From the NCBI GenBank assembly GCA_001275005.1, contig JWZX01002096.1:1-30437 (forward strand): a stretch of DNA of 30,437 bases. Direction: 5' to 3'. Source of the stretch: Chrysochromulina tobinii (lineage: Eukaryota > Haptophyta > Prymnesiales > Chrysochromulinaceae). The notes under the pieces are model-generated. The model saw only the letters and a list, made by a program, of their open reading frames with translations. It had not been told where the DNA came from and searched no databases. A program made the translations under genes and the position numbers. This document shows, piece by piece, positions 8,752 through 17,957 of this stretch (position 1 is the stretch's first letter; every line of letters starts with the position of its first letter).

Positions 8752-11425
8752 ATGCCGGCGCGACGTCTTTTCGCGGGGCCGCTCCTCTGTGCGCTACTGG
8801 TCGCACGGGTCTCGAGCAGCGGCCGCGGCGACGAGCCAGCTCCGCCGCCCGGCACTGACACACCAGGCTCCGTTGTCAGCGTGCCCTCGAAAGCCGACCT
8901 GCACGGCCTGCTGCGGACGGAGTGCGTTCTGGTGCTGCTTCACGTGGCCGCCAACGTCGGGGACTCTGGGTCCATCGCGGTCGATGGCGCCGCCGTGTTG
9001 CTCGGCTCACACTCGACGTGCGTCGCACAGTTCCTCCGCGTCGACGGCGAGCACGCTCAGCTGCCGGTGGCCATGCGCACGCGCTGCCGACTGCCGACGC
9101 TGTGCGTGCTGCGCAGCCGCACGGACGGCTTCCTCGGCGCATTCGCGACGCTCACGCTTCCGCCCGCCAGTCTGGCGGCCGACGACGGTGGTGCGAGCGA
9201 CCTGGCGAGCGCCGCAGTCATGTTGGTGAGCCGTACGACCAACGGCTCCGTGTCGGCCGCGGTGCTGCGTCACCAGCCACCGTCGGCGCTGCTGCCGCCG
9301 CTGCCGACACTGAGCTATCCCTTGCGGGTGCTCGGCGGTGGGCTGTGCGAGTTGCAGCTCGCGGCAGCGGCGGGCGACGCGCTCCTCGTGCTGCTGAGCG
9401 CCCCATGGTGCGCCGAGTGCCAACCAGTGGAGACCCAGCTCCGATATGCGGCGAGCCAGCTCCGATTGCGACACCGGACGACGGTCGGTGCGCTGATCGA
9501 CGTCGAGGCGGAGGGTGGCGCGCAGCTGGCGGCGGAGCTCGCGGCGCGCGCCGTACCGGGCAGCGTCTGGCAGCTGCCCACAGTCCTTGTGGTGCACGGC
9601 ACGTCCGTGTGGAAGTACGAGGGTGCGCTTGAGGCGGCTCCCATGGTGGCCTTGGTGAGCCGACGAGTGACGGGGCGGGGGCCCACCGAGCGCTCAGGCG
9701 AGGGGAGCGCCCACGGTGGATCTGCGGCGGCGGCCGATGGCGCCGCCCGGGCAGGTGCCTCCGCCGCGTCCGACACGATCTCCTCGTTTGGTGCTGCCGC
9801 CTTGGCCGCCTCTGCGGCGGCGACTGGCCGGCGTGCGCTCGAGCCGTTGACGAAACTCTTGATGCGGCTGCCGGCGCCTCATCTGACGGAAGGAGGGCGA
9901 GCGATCTCCGAACCAGCGGGATCGCATGTGGTCACCCTCACCGCCGCCAACCTCACCGTTCGGCTCGGGGGCGCTCCCCTTCCTAATTTGGCAACCGCCG
10001 CTCCTCACGCCAGCACGCCCGTCTACCGGCCACACGCTCCGCTAGCGCTGCTCCTCCTGTATGGTGGTGCCCGAGACGGCGCGTCGTGCGGGCCCGACAC
10101 GGCGTTGGGCGCGAGCGGCGCCCGGCACGGCGCTGACGCTTCGTCGGAGCTGCAGAGGCACTTCCGAGACGCCGCGGCGATGGTGGAGGCTCGCGGGCTG
10201 GGCGTGCCGTTCTGCAAGGCATTTGTAGGCGCGGGCGAGGCGGGCGAGGCGGGCGAGGCGGGCGAGACGGGCAAGGCGGGCAAGGGTGGCAAGGGTGGCA
10301 AGGGCGCAGAGGGAGCAGAGGGAGCAGAGGGAGCCGATCTCGAGTCGCCAGGTTGGAGCGCTGCCTTGAGAGCGGTACTGGCTCGTACGGAGGATCCCTA
10401 TGCCCTCACGGCTGCGGTGCAGCAGTCGCTTCCGCGTCTCGTGCTCCTCCGCCACGGACGTTACCGTATATGGTCAGAGCCGGTCGAATCTCCGTACGAT
10501 CTCGTGGACGTGATCGTGGACCTCGCCGCCCGCATGCCTCCAGCGCCACCAGCGCCGCCGCCGCCTCCCCCCGTCCTCCCCCTCCTTCCCCTGGGCACTC
10601 CACCGCCACCTCCTCCCGCAATCTATGCGGCGGAGATAGTGCCCATCATGGCCGCCAACCTATCGCATTACGCTCGGAGCAAGCCGCTCCTCCTCGTCAC
10701 ATTCACCACACGATGGTGCCGCCGGTGTGCTCTCTATACCCCTCTGAATCGCCCCATGACTGCCTCTAATTGCCTCTAATTGCCTCTAATCGCCTCGAAT
10801 GGCCTCGAATGGCCTCGAATGGCCTCGAATTGCCTCTAATCGCCCCTGATGGGCTCCTGCTTGGCCCCCATCTGGCTCTACTTGGCCACTCATGGCATCG
10901 GATCGCCCGATGATTGCATGCTTGGCCACTCATGGCTTCGGATCGCCCGATGATTGCAGGTGCGCCGAGGTGAACACGCAGATCAAGAAGGCCGCACAGC
11001 TCATGCGACGGCTCGGGACGGCTGTCCCAGTGAGCCTCGCCACCATCGACCTGAGCGACGCGAGCAATGCGAGGATGGTGATCGAGGGCTATCCCCACCT
11101 CCCTCGCCAGCCGGAGCTCGCATACGCAGCGCCGGGCACGTCGGGCGTCGTCTCGGGCACGCCCGGGCGAAGCGCACCCCTCGTCTCCTTCCCGGTCGGA
11201 CGCATCTACGCGTCGGGGGAGGACCTCGGCGTCTACCGGCGCGGCTCGAGCTTCACCGAGATTGCGCGCGAGATGATGCGCCATGCAGAGGAGCTCAAGG
11301 CACACCGCGATGCGCCAACCCGCCCGGAACGAGCGGCGCGAGGCGGCGGCAGGCACGATGGGGGTGGCGATACGTTCACAGAGCCGGTGCGAGATTTTGG
11401 GAAAAGCGAGCGAGCGGGAGGTTGA
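8752..11425 (+). CDS. Multi-thioredoxin-domain secretory protein, PDI-like (2 exons)
   Basis: Exons 8752-10724 and 10960-11425 join in phase to 812 codons. MPARRLFAGPLLCALLVARVSS is a good signal peptide, so I chose ATG 8752 over an in-frame ATG at 8662. Thioredoxin-like segments: a first without CxxC; a second with APWCAEC (Cys220, Cys223), a later cis-Pro region LPTVLVVHG and YEGA; a degenerate third ending LPRLVLLRHGRYRIW; and a fourth with TTRWCRRC (Cys656, Cys659), VSLATIDLSD and LVSFPVGRIY. Intron 1 splits the codon between the two arginines of WCRRC. Linkers hold a collagen-like Gly-x-x run (about 10230-10335) and a polyproline stretch (about 10535-10615). Disulphide exchange in the ER is likely from the fold. 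No KDEL-type tail is seen (it ends KSERAGG), so secretion or another compartment is possible. Confidence 0.82.
10230..10335 (+). repeat. 9-bp tandem repeat coding Gly-Glu-Ala-like triplets
   Basis: Units close to GCGGGCGAG and later GGTGGCAAG and GGAGCAGAG follow one another in frame and encode GEAGEAGEAGETGKAGKGG, then AEG triplets. Length variation between strains would be expected. It lies between thioredoxin-like segments and probably acts as a flexible spacer. Confidence 0.85.
10725..10959 (+). repeat. Thioredoxin-gene intron with two repeat blocks
   Basis: A phase-2 intron of 235 nt, donor CG|GTGTGCTC, acceptor ATTGCAG|GTGCGCC. The first part holds about ten copies of a 10-base unit, GCCTCTAATT to GCCTCGAATG. 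The end holds a 40-base tandem repeat, 10881-10920 and 10921-10960, differing at two bases. One difference turns the first copy's GCAGG into GCATG, so only the second copy offers the AG acceptor. Confidence 0.85.
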
Positions 11426-11595
11426 CGGTGACCTGGTCGATGCGGGTACACGGTACTGTAATTCTGTAATTAAGGGGGTAGGTCTGACCTGCCCCCCAGC
11501 TACCCGGTACCGCGGGATTACCAATTTCGAGTGGGGGACTTCCACCCAAATTTGCAAAGCGCTCGCTCGCAAGACGTGCACGCGGACGGCTAGTT

Positions 11596-14500
11596 ATGCG
11601 CAGCATCGCAGACGGCCGCTCGCTCAAAGATGTACTGGGAGCGTCGCGGGATGCGGACGAAGGGCGTTGTGGACTGCGGCACAATCGACAGTCGATCCAA
11701 CATCTGTGGCCGCCCCAACCCGACGCTCCTACGCGTGATAGCAGCGAAGCCAGTCCACCAGTTCGGAGAACTTTTGAGCCAGACGAGCCTCGCTCTGGGG
11801 ATCAGGTAGCGCTCGAGGTGAAAGACGAGGAAAAGTCCGCGCACGTCGCAATCAGCGCCGCGGCCAACGACCCTCACCAGCGGTCGCACCGATCGCCGCA
11901 CTCCGCTCCGCTGCGGCGCGCAGCAGAGGGCGATGCCGCTACGTTTCACGCCGGGGAGCGCGCCGGACGCGAGGCGGCGGAGGCGCAACTGCAAGAGGCG
12001 AATGAGTTGAACCGCACTTTGAATGAGCAGATCGCTGTCCTCCGTCGCCAAGTGGAGGAGCAGACCCTCCGCCCGATGTCAACAGCCGGTGGCGCCAACG
12101 CAGTCGGCAGTGTCGCCATCGGCAGACTGGCGCGGGCACCGCCAGCGCCGGAGCCGTCTGCGTTGGTCCAGGTGGCGCGAGCGGATCTAGGGGATGCACT
12201 GCTGGTGGAGGCGGGTACGAAGGCGGCGGAGGCGGCGGAGGAGGCCGCAGGCGCGTTGCTCGCGAAGACGCCGGTGGCTAAGCTGCACGAGGGGGGTGGG
12301 CTGGGCGGCGACACCAGCGGTGGCGGTGGGGAGGGCCGCGGAGGTGGGGCGTCCAGCGAGGTCTCGGACAAGTCCATGATGAAAAAGATGTGCGAATTCC
12401 ACCTGTGCGGCATCAAGGCCTTCTACGACGGGCTCGAGGAGGCGGTGGGGATGCCCAACCCCGATTTGTTTGAATCGATGCGCCGCGAGCACACGAAGCG
12501 GAGCGATTCAGACATATGGTTCACCACGTCGAATTACTCTTGCCACACAAGTTCGTGCATCGAGTGGTATTTTGTCGTCGAGCCGGCGCGTGGTAAGGAG
12601 GTGCTCAAGAGGAAGTCATACCCCTCCGAGGCGGCAGGTCTTGAACGGCGCAAGCGGCGCAATGAGCGGGAACTCGACACCTTCGACGTCGCCATCAGTG
12701 ACGTCAACCACCGTCTGCGCCAGCATGCACAACGCCCGCTGCGCAAGGAGGAGTTCATCGCGTCGCGCCTGTATACGGGGCCGATGTTCCAAAAGTACAA
12801 TGCGGTGTTGCGCGCGAATGTGGGCGACGCGGAAAAAACGCCGCAGTGGATGAAAGACAATTACCAGCAGCTGTGCAAGGGCAATAGGTACACGACGACA
12901 ATCTGGGTGCTCAACTCGGCCATCGTCAAGCTAAAGGCACTCACACCCGCCGCGCGCGTCTACCGCGGGCTCAAGGGCCTCGCCCTCCCGGATGCATTAC
13001 TCAAGAAGAACGAGCATGGCATTAAGGGGGGCGTCGAGCCGGGCTTCATGAGCACAACGCTCGACTACAAGGTGGCGATGACGTACGCTGGTGCGTATGA
13101 AAAGACAAAGGATAAGGATGCGTCGGGCATCGTCTTCGAGATCCACCAGGGCCTCGTCGACCGCGGCTGCGATCTCTCGTGGCTCTCGCAGTACCCGTTC
13201 GAGCGCGAGATTCTCTTCGCGCCGCTCACGGGCGTCGAAGTGCTCAGTGAGCACTTCGACGGCTCGGTGAAGGTGGTCGTGCTGCGGCCGACGACCAACC
13301 AGAAGGCTGCTACCATCGATCAGGTCGTCTCGCGCCTGCAGAACTCGCACGTTCAGTTCGTCGATTTGCTCATGGAGCAATTCACGCGCGCCGACTCGCC
13401 GAGCGAGGCGCTCAAGCCCCTCAAGACCCTCAAAAGCTCTGCACTCAAGCGAGAGCCAAAGTGGTTCAACGAGGCCGAAAACTACCGAGAGGCTACCGAC
13501 AAGGCGCTCTCGGCCAAGGAAGAGGTCTTCAACCAGCTCAAAAAATCGGCCGAAGAAGAGGTCTCCACTCTGGTCTCCACCCTGGTCTCCACCGTGGTAC
13601 CATCGATGAAAACGTCGACCGCGAGTCCAACGGCTGGAGAGCAGCCTAGGGCCGTCGCTGTCGCCAACTCCACAGCGTTCGGTGGCACGGAGAATCTGCG
13701 GGACAAGGCTGCGAAGTACTTCAACGTCGCGAAGCTGTGCGCAGCGAGCAAGAAGATCAATCTGGCCATCGTGCTGTTGCACCTTTCCCTCCAATTATGT
13801 AACGAAGAGAAGGGGTCGAGGTTGCACCCAATGCTCACAACTGACGACTATGAGGCCATCGAATACATCTATAAAGCCGAAGACGAGAGCACCTATCATG
13901 CCGAAGGCGGGAGCACCCCCGCGACCGTGACAAGATCGAAATCCGAGTCGCGGCCACCCTCGACACGCTCGCAAGCGCCGAGAGCGCTCTCCAAAACGGT
14001 CTCGGCGGTCGACCTGCGCGGTGGTGACGAAAACAACATCTCTGATGTGCTCAAGGTGAGTCCGTGCGACCGGCTGATCCTTCTCAAGATGCTCCTGAAG
14101 GAACCTAATGAGATCGGCGCGTGGGCACCCACGATCGTCGGACTGCTCACGCCCAACGCGGAGCAGGCAGAGCGCGTTCTCCGCTGCTTCGTACAGTTCC
14201 TCGAGAGCCATAAGCTCATCGAGGACAAGCCGATCAAGATTGGCAGCACGCTGATGGCCTTGGTGAAAGGTGAGCACAACGATGACATCGACTACCAGCG
14301 CGGCGTGCTGCTCGCGAACATCCACCTGCCCGACAAGGATCCGAAAAAGGAGTCTCAAAGCGGCGCTCGGCAAGACGTACGGCATGTGGACGCTAAGGTG
14401 GTGCACCATGTGAAGCTCCCAAACGGCAAGACGATCAAGACGACGCTCGTGTTGCCCTTTGGTAACAACGACGCAGGCGCTGTGCTACGCGCGGCGGCCG

Positions 14501-17481
14501 CGCAAAACAATGTTGCGGTGCTCACTGCGCTCCTCGATAAGGGGCTGAGCCCGCTGCACGCGGACGAGCACGCCAACACGGCGCTGCACGAGGCGGCGGA
14601 GAATGGGTGTGAGAAGGCGTGCACGACCCTCCTCACGCACCCGGCGATGCAGCCGCTCGCACACCTTCAGCCAGCCTTCATGTCTAACATCCACGGCGTG
14701 CGTCCGTACGATTGGTCGCTTATGGGCAAGCGCGCGAGCCCACGGCTGCGCACGGTGATCAAGCAATCCGTGGCGGATAAGCTCATCGATAAGTTATCCG
14801 CGGATAGCACGCCGAAGCCAAAGCTGCTCCAATGGATTCTCGACCAAGGGCACGGGGAATCGGGCTTGCCCGAGCAGGTGGTGACCTATGTTGACGTGAA
14901 CGAGAAGGGCAAGTTCGGCATCACCCCGCTGATGCTCGCCGCCTTCCGTGGCTTCTCAAAAACGGTGCAATGTCTGCTAGAGAAGCATGCCGATCCGTTG
15001 CCGAAGACCGATGAGGGGGGCTGCACGGCGCTCACGATGGCAGTGCTCGAAGGCCACAAAGACGTCGTTGAGAAATTGCTCTATGTCCAGAACAATTTAG
15101 AAATGGTGCAGCACACAGAAGAGGACGGCTCGTCGGCGCTTCTGCGCGCGTGCCAGAACGGTCACCACGATGTCGCTCTGCTGCTGATCGAAAAAAAGTC
15201 AGAAGTCAACATCCAACGCACCGATACGAAACGCACGCCACTCATTATGGCTGCACGCGCAGGCTCAAAGCGATGCGTCGAGACGCTGCTCAAGAACAAG
15301 GCAGATCCGTTCATGACCGACGCCGAAGGGAACAACGCGCTCACGCAGGCCGCCTACTTTGGCCACGCGGAGGTGGTCGAGGTGCTGGCCAAGTTGAAGG
15401 CCGATGGCGCGGACGGCAGCAGCGCGGCCGAGGTCGGCGAGACACCTGTTTGCCCGACGATTAACAGGAAGGAGAACGCCGAGGAGCAGACGGCGCTCGT
15501 CCTGGCAGCTCGTCGCGGCCACCTGCAGACAGTGCAAGCACTGCTGCGCCGAGGAGCTGACGTGCACCTACCGGATAAGAATGGGCTCACTGCGCTCATG
15601 TGGGCCTGCAATCGCGGCCACGACGCTATCATCCCGCTGCTGATCGCCAGTGGTGAGCGCAATGAGCGAGATGGGATGCCGCAGAGGCTCGCGACCGACG
15701 ACCAGAGGCTCGCGACCGACAAAGAGGGCATGACAGCGCTGATGCACGCGGCGCACAACGGGCATGTGCAAGCTGCGGAAATCCTGGTGGTCGAGGGATG
15801 GGACCTCCTCGACCGGAATAACCACGGCATGACCGCTCTCATGCTCGCAGCACGATCGGGGGTCAAGGAGATGGTGCATCTGCTCTCGACTTGCGAGACG
15901 TTGGGAGGCCATCAGAATCAGACGCGCTGGGCGGAAAGGCCTGCTGATCACGCCCAGATCGCGCCGCCTCAGCACGCCGCAAAGAAGCGGCTGATCGTCA
16001 AGAAAGAGGTACTCAACGAGATAGACAGCACTGGCAAGACAGCGCTCATGTACGCGGCGGAGTGCCTCCACGCCTCGACCATCCGTGAGCTGTTGCATGC
16101 GGGGTGCGACCGCACAAAAACCGACCAGAACGGCCTAACCGCGCACATGATGGCACGCAGCGCGAAATCGACAAGCCGCGAGGTCAAGATTGGCGCCTTG
16201 CGCGAGTTCCACGGCCAGTTCGGCGACTGTAAGGAGGGCAACCCGCCGCTGTGCGCGTTACGCGGCAAGGACGAGGTCAAGCTGAACGCGGATGATCTCG
16301 TCGGCGTGGGCGCCTTCGTGCTCGATGTGGGCACGGGCGCGTGTAAGATCATGATCTGGGTGCGCTTCGACACGGTCAGCTTGATCGAGGCGAAAGAGGC
16401 CGAGATCAAAAAGCTTCCCAGTGGGACGGAGCTCAACTTCGAAAAGATCTTCAAGGGTGGGAAGGGAGAAGAGGATCCAGTGTTCAAGGAGCTCGTGACC
16501 ACGCTTCACAAAGCCATGGAAACCGCCTTCGAGAAGCACAAGCAGCTGCACCACTGCTTGTTCACTAACGTGTGCATCGGGCTGACAGCGTGGTACCGAC
16601 AGCTCAGCGAAGAGTTGCAAAAAAAGGGACGGCCCGTGATGGACGCACTACGCGACAAGCTCCAGGCAAAAGCGCTGGAGCTGTCGCACTCGCGCTCGAT
16701 CGAATCCAAGTGGTTTGTGGTGTCGCAGAAAGAGGAGGCCATGTGGGAGCATAAGTCGGTCGAGTACGCACTACAGGCTGCCGGGCTCGAGCCGCCCCTT
16801 GCGCTCCTCTCGGGCGGTCAAGGCTCCGTGCAGCTGTCGGGCCTAGACGGCTTCACGAGCTACGATCTGCAGCTCAAGGAAAAGATCAAAAGCATCGACA
16901 AGGACGTGGAGAAGGACCCGGAGAAGGACCCGGGGAAGCGTAAAGCTGGGCTCGACGCATGGCGCGAGGAGATTAAGCGCGTGGTGAACTCTAAGACCGA
17001 CAAGCTCGCCTCGCAGCTCAACGAATTCGCTCTCGAATCCCAGGGGGAGAGCAGCGAGCCGGTTCGGATTGTGCTCATCTCGGGCCTTTTCTATGTGGCC
17101 GTCGCCGCCAAGATCGTCCAAGCGAACACGGACCACTACGCGTACCAGCCGGCCTCGGTGGTACTCGAGATGTTCGACCAGTTGCTCGAAAAGGTGAATG
17201 ATGCCAACACCAAAACACAGGACCTCGTCGGCGCCGTGCGCGTGAGCGAGCTCCTCCGTAGCCTCATCGATGGGGCATACGTGCAGCGCGTCGAGCTCCT
17301 CTTTGCGCGAGACTGGGTGCTTCACGGGGTGGGCAAGCTTCACGATGGGACGTTGATGTTCCCCGAGGGGCAGGCATTCAACTTCCGCACCACATGGACC
17401 GCCGGATGGTGGCTCGACCAGCTCGCAGAGCTCTACCGCTTGGATACGGTGCTGGACTTTCATGAGGCCGGAATCGAATGA
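11596..17481 (+). CDS. ADP-ribosyltransferase / ankyrin-repeat / ASKHA-like fusion protein, 1961 residues
   Basis: One uninterrupted 1961-codon frame, ATG 11596 to TGA 17481. Order: a low-complexity start with a short coiled coil (about 115-155) and a Gly-rich linker; an algal ART-associated segment (ASRLYTGPMFQKYNAVLRA); an R-S-E ADP-ribosyltransferase fold with VYRG (Arg457), GFMSTT (Ser486) and FEREILF (ExE, Glu536/Glu538), the pattern of arginine-type mono-ADP-ribosyltransferases; an unassigned region (about 560-950); about ten ankyrin repeats (about 958-1035, 1105-1435, 1475-1525); and a C-terminal domain (about 1550-1950) with LDVGTGACKIMIW, LSGGQGSVQLSG and RIVLISGLFYVAV, spaced like the two phosphate motifs and the adenosine motif of ASKHA-fold enzymes (apyrase/Ppx/actin). 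The ART should transfer ADP-ribose from NAD+ to protein, with ankyrins choosing partners. The C-terminal assignment is from motif look only. No signal peptide or membrane segment; likely cytosolic. Confidence 0.88.
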   Translation: MRSIADGRSLKDVLGASRDADEGRCGLRHNRQSIQHLWPPQPDAPTRDSSEASPPVRRTFEPDEPRSGDQVALEVKDEEKSAHVAISAAANDPHQRSHRSPHSAPLRRAAEGDAATFHAGERAGREAAEAQLQEANELNRTLNEQIAVLRRQVEEQTLRPMSTAGGANAVGSVAIGRLARAPPAPEPSALVQVARADLGDALLVEAGTKAAEAAEEAAGALLAKTPVAKLHEGGGLGGDTSGGGGEGRGGGASSEVSDKSMMKKMCEFHLCGIKAFYDGLEEAVGMPNPDLFESMRREHTKRSDSDIWFTTSNYSCHTSSCIEWYFVVEPARGKEVLKRKSYPSEAAGLERRKRRNERELDTFDVAISDVNHRLRQHAQRPLRKEEFIASRLYTGPMFQKYNAVLRANVGDAEKTPQWMKDNYQQLCKGNRYTTTIWVLNSAIVKLKALTPAARVYRGLKGLALPDALLKKNEHGIKGGVEPGFMSTTLDYKVAMTYAGAYEKTKDKDASGIVFEIHQGLVDRGCDLSWLSQYPFEREILFAPLTGVEVLSEHFDGSVKVVVLRPTTNQKAATIDQVVSRLQNSHVQFVDLLMEQFTRADSPSEALKPLKTLKSSALKREPKWFNEAENYREATDKALSAKEEVFNQLKKSAEEEVSTLVSTLVSTVVPSMKTSTASPTAGEQPRAVAVANSTAFGGTENLRDKAAKYFNVAKLCAASKKINLAIVLLHLSLQLCNEEKGSRLHPMLTTDDYEAIEYIYKAEDESTYHAEGGSTPATVTRSKSESRPPSTRSQAPRALSKTVSAVDLRGGDENNISDVLKVSPCDRLILLKMLLKEPNEIGAWAPTIVGLLTPNAEQAERVLRCFVQFLESHKLIEDKPIKIGSTLMALVKGEHNDDIDYQRGVLLANIHLPDKDPKKESQSGARQDVRHVDAKVVHHVKLPNGKTIKTTLVLPFGNNDAGAVLRAAAAQNNVAVLTALLDKGLSPLHADEHANTALHEAAENGCEKACTTLLTHPAMQPLAHLQPAFMSNIHGVRPYDWSLMGKRASPRLRTVIKQSVADKLIDKLSADSTPKPKLLQWILDQGHGESGLPEQVVTYVDVNEKGKFGITPLMLAAFRGFSKTVQCLLEKHADPLPKTDEGGCTALTMAVLEGHKDVVEKLLYVQNNLEMVQHTEEDGSSALLRACQNGHHDVALLLIEKKSEVNIQRTDTKRTPLIMAARAGSKRCVETLLKNKADPFMTDAEGNNALTQAAYFGHAEVVEVLAKLKADGADGSSAAEVGETPVCPTINRKENAEEQTALVLAARRGHLQTVQALLRRGADVHLPDKNGLTALMWACNRGHDAIIPLLIASGERNERDGMPQRLATDDQRLATDKEGMTALMHAAHNGHVQAAEILVVEGWDLLDRNNHGMTALMLAARSGVKEMVHLLSTCETLGGHQNQTRWAERPADHAQIAPPQHAAKKRLIVKKEVLNEIDSTGKTALMYAAECLHASTIRELLHAGCDRTKTDQNGLTAHMMARSAKSTSREVKIGALREFHGQFGDCKEGNPPLCALRGKDEVKLNADDLVGVGAFVLDVGTGACKIMIWVRFDTVSLIEAKEAEIKKLPSGTELNFEKIFKGGKGEEDPVFKELVTTLHKAMETAFEKHKQLHHCLFTNVCIGLTAWYRQLSEELQKKGRPVMDALRDKLQAKALELSHSRSIESKWFVVSQKEEAMWEHKSVEYALQAAGLEPPLALLSGGQGSVQLSGLDGFTSYDLQLKEKIKSIDKDVEKDPEKDPGKRKAGLDAWREEIKRVVNSKTDKLASQLNEFALESQGESSEPVRIVLISGLFYVAVAAKIVQANTDHYAYQPASVVLEMFDQLLEKVNDANTKTQDLVGAVRVSELLRSLIDGAYVQRVELLFARDWVLHGVGKLHDGTLMFPEGQAFNFRTTWTAGWWLDQLAELYRLDTVLDFHEAGIE
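12952..13270 (+). other. R-S-E ADP-ribosyltransferase catalytic core
   Basis: Within the fusion protein, Arg457 (VYRG), Ser486 (GFMSTT) and Glu536/Glu538 (FEREILFAPLTGVEV) occur in the order and spacing of the ART R-S-E clade. An ExE pair is the usual mark of arginine-directed transferases and of a catalytically competent site. All three key residues are present, so activity is plausible. Confidence 0.82.
16255..17460 (+). other. ASKHA-like C-terminal domain (tentative)
   Basis: Motifs in order: AFVLDVGTGACKIMIW (Asp1577, Gly1579, Thr1580, Gly1581, Lys1584), FTNVCIGLTAWYR, QKEEAMWEH, LSGGQGSVQLSG (1738-1749) and VRIVLISGLFYVAV (about 1823-1836). These resemble phosphate-1, connecting, catalytic-acid, phosphate-2 and adenosine segments of GDA1/CD39 or Ppx/GppA phosphatases. 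No family signature matches exactly. If right, it would bind or cleave nucleotides or polyphosphate. Confidence 0.45.
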
Positions 17482-17957
17482 CGGCGTGCAGTAAGAAGGA
17501 GATATGAAATCGCCGCGCCGGCGACGGCGCGCTTGCCCTTGCGTAGAGAGCACCCACGTCAGAGGGGGGCCGGTATCGACCCTTATAATCCAACGTATTT
17601 TATATCTAGAAACGTAGTCAAGTGAAGTCAAGTAAAATTCAAAGGCGGTCGCGCATCCGCCTCCTTTGGGGCGCCTGCCGGCTTGAGAATCGGGAGGGCG
17701 CGGCTCGGCGCTGCACGGCAACCGAGCGGAGCCGAGGCCCGAGCGCACGGATGCCGCAAGCCACAACGAAGGCTTTCTTATCTGGATTCCCTCGACTCAC
17801 GACACACAAAAGACAGAGCTCCACAGAGCAAACATGAACGTCATTTCGGTCTTCACGCATTTACGCTTCCCACAGCGGCGCTTCTTGAGCGAGAGGTGTC
17901 TGCGAGGAGCGCAGTCACGGTCGTCCGGAACGCGCCATCACTTGCTCGCATGATTGC
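17482..17957. other. Convergent intergenic spacer
   Basis: This 476-base region holds the 3' ends of the fusion gene and of the SET-domain fragment. A short AT-rich patch (17580-17640, ATTTTATATCTAG) lies about 100 bases after the fusion gene's stop and could hold its polyadenylation signal. GTCAAGTGAAGTCAAGT is a small direct repeat there. No supported gene was seen. Confidence 0.45.

Noticed and set aside
12997-13794. Minus-strand frames inside the ART-ankyrin gene
   Set aside because: The plus strand is unambiguous here, with the ART R-S-E residues. The antisense frames are codon shadows.
11596-17481. Reading the ART-ankyrin gene as a bacterial or viral toxin insertion
   Set aside because: GC-rich codon use matches the neighbouring genes. 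The ART-associated LYTGPMFQKYNAVLR segment and ankyrin architecture look like native algal proteins, and no mobile-element ends flank it.
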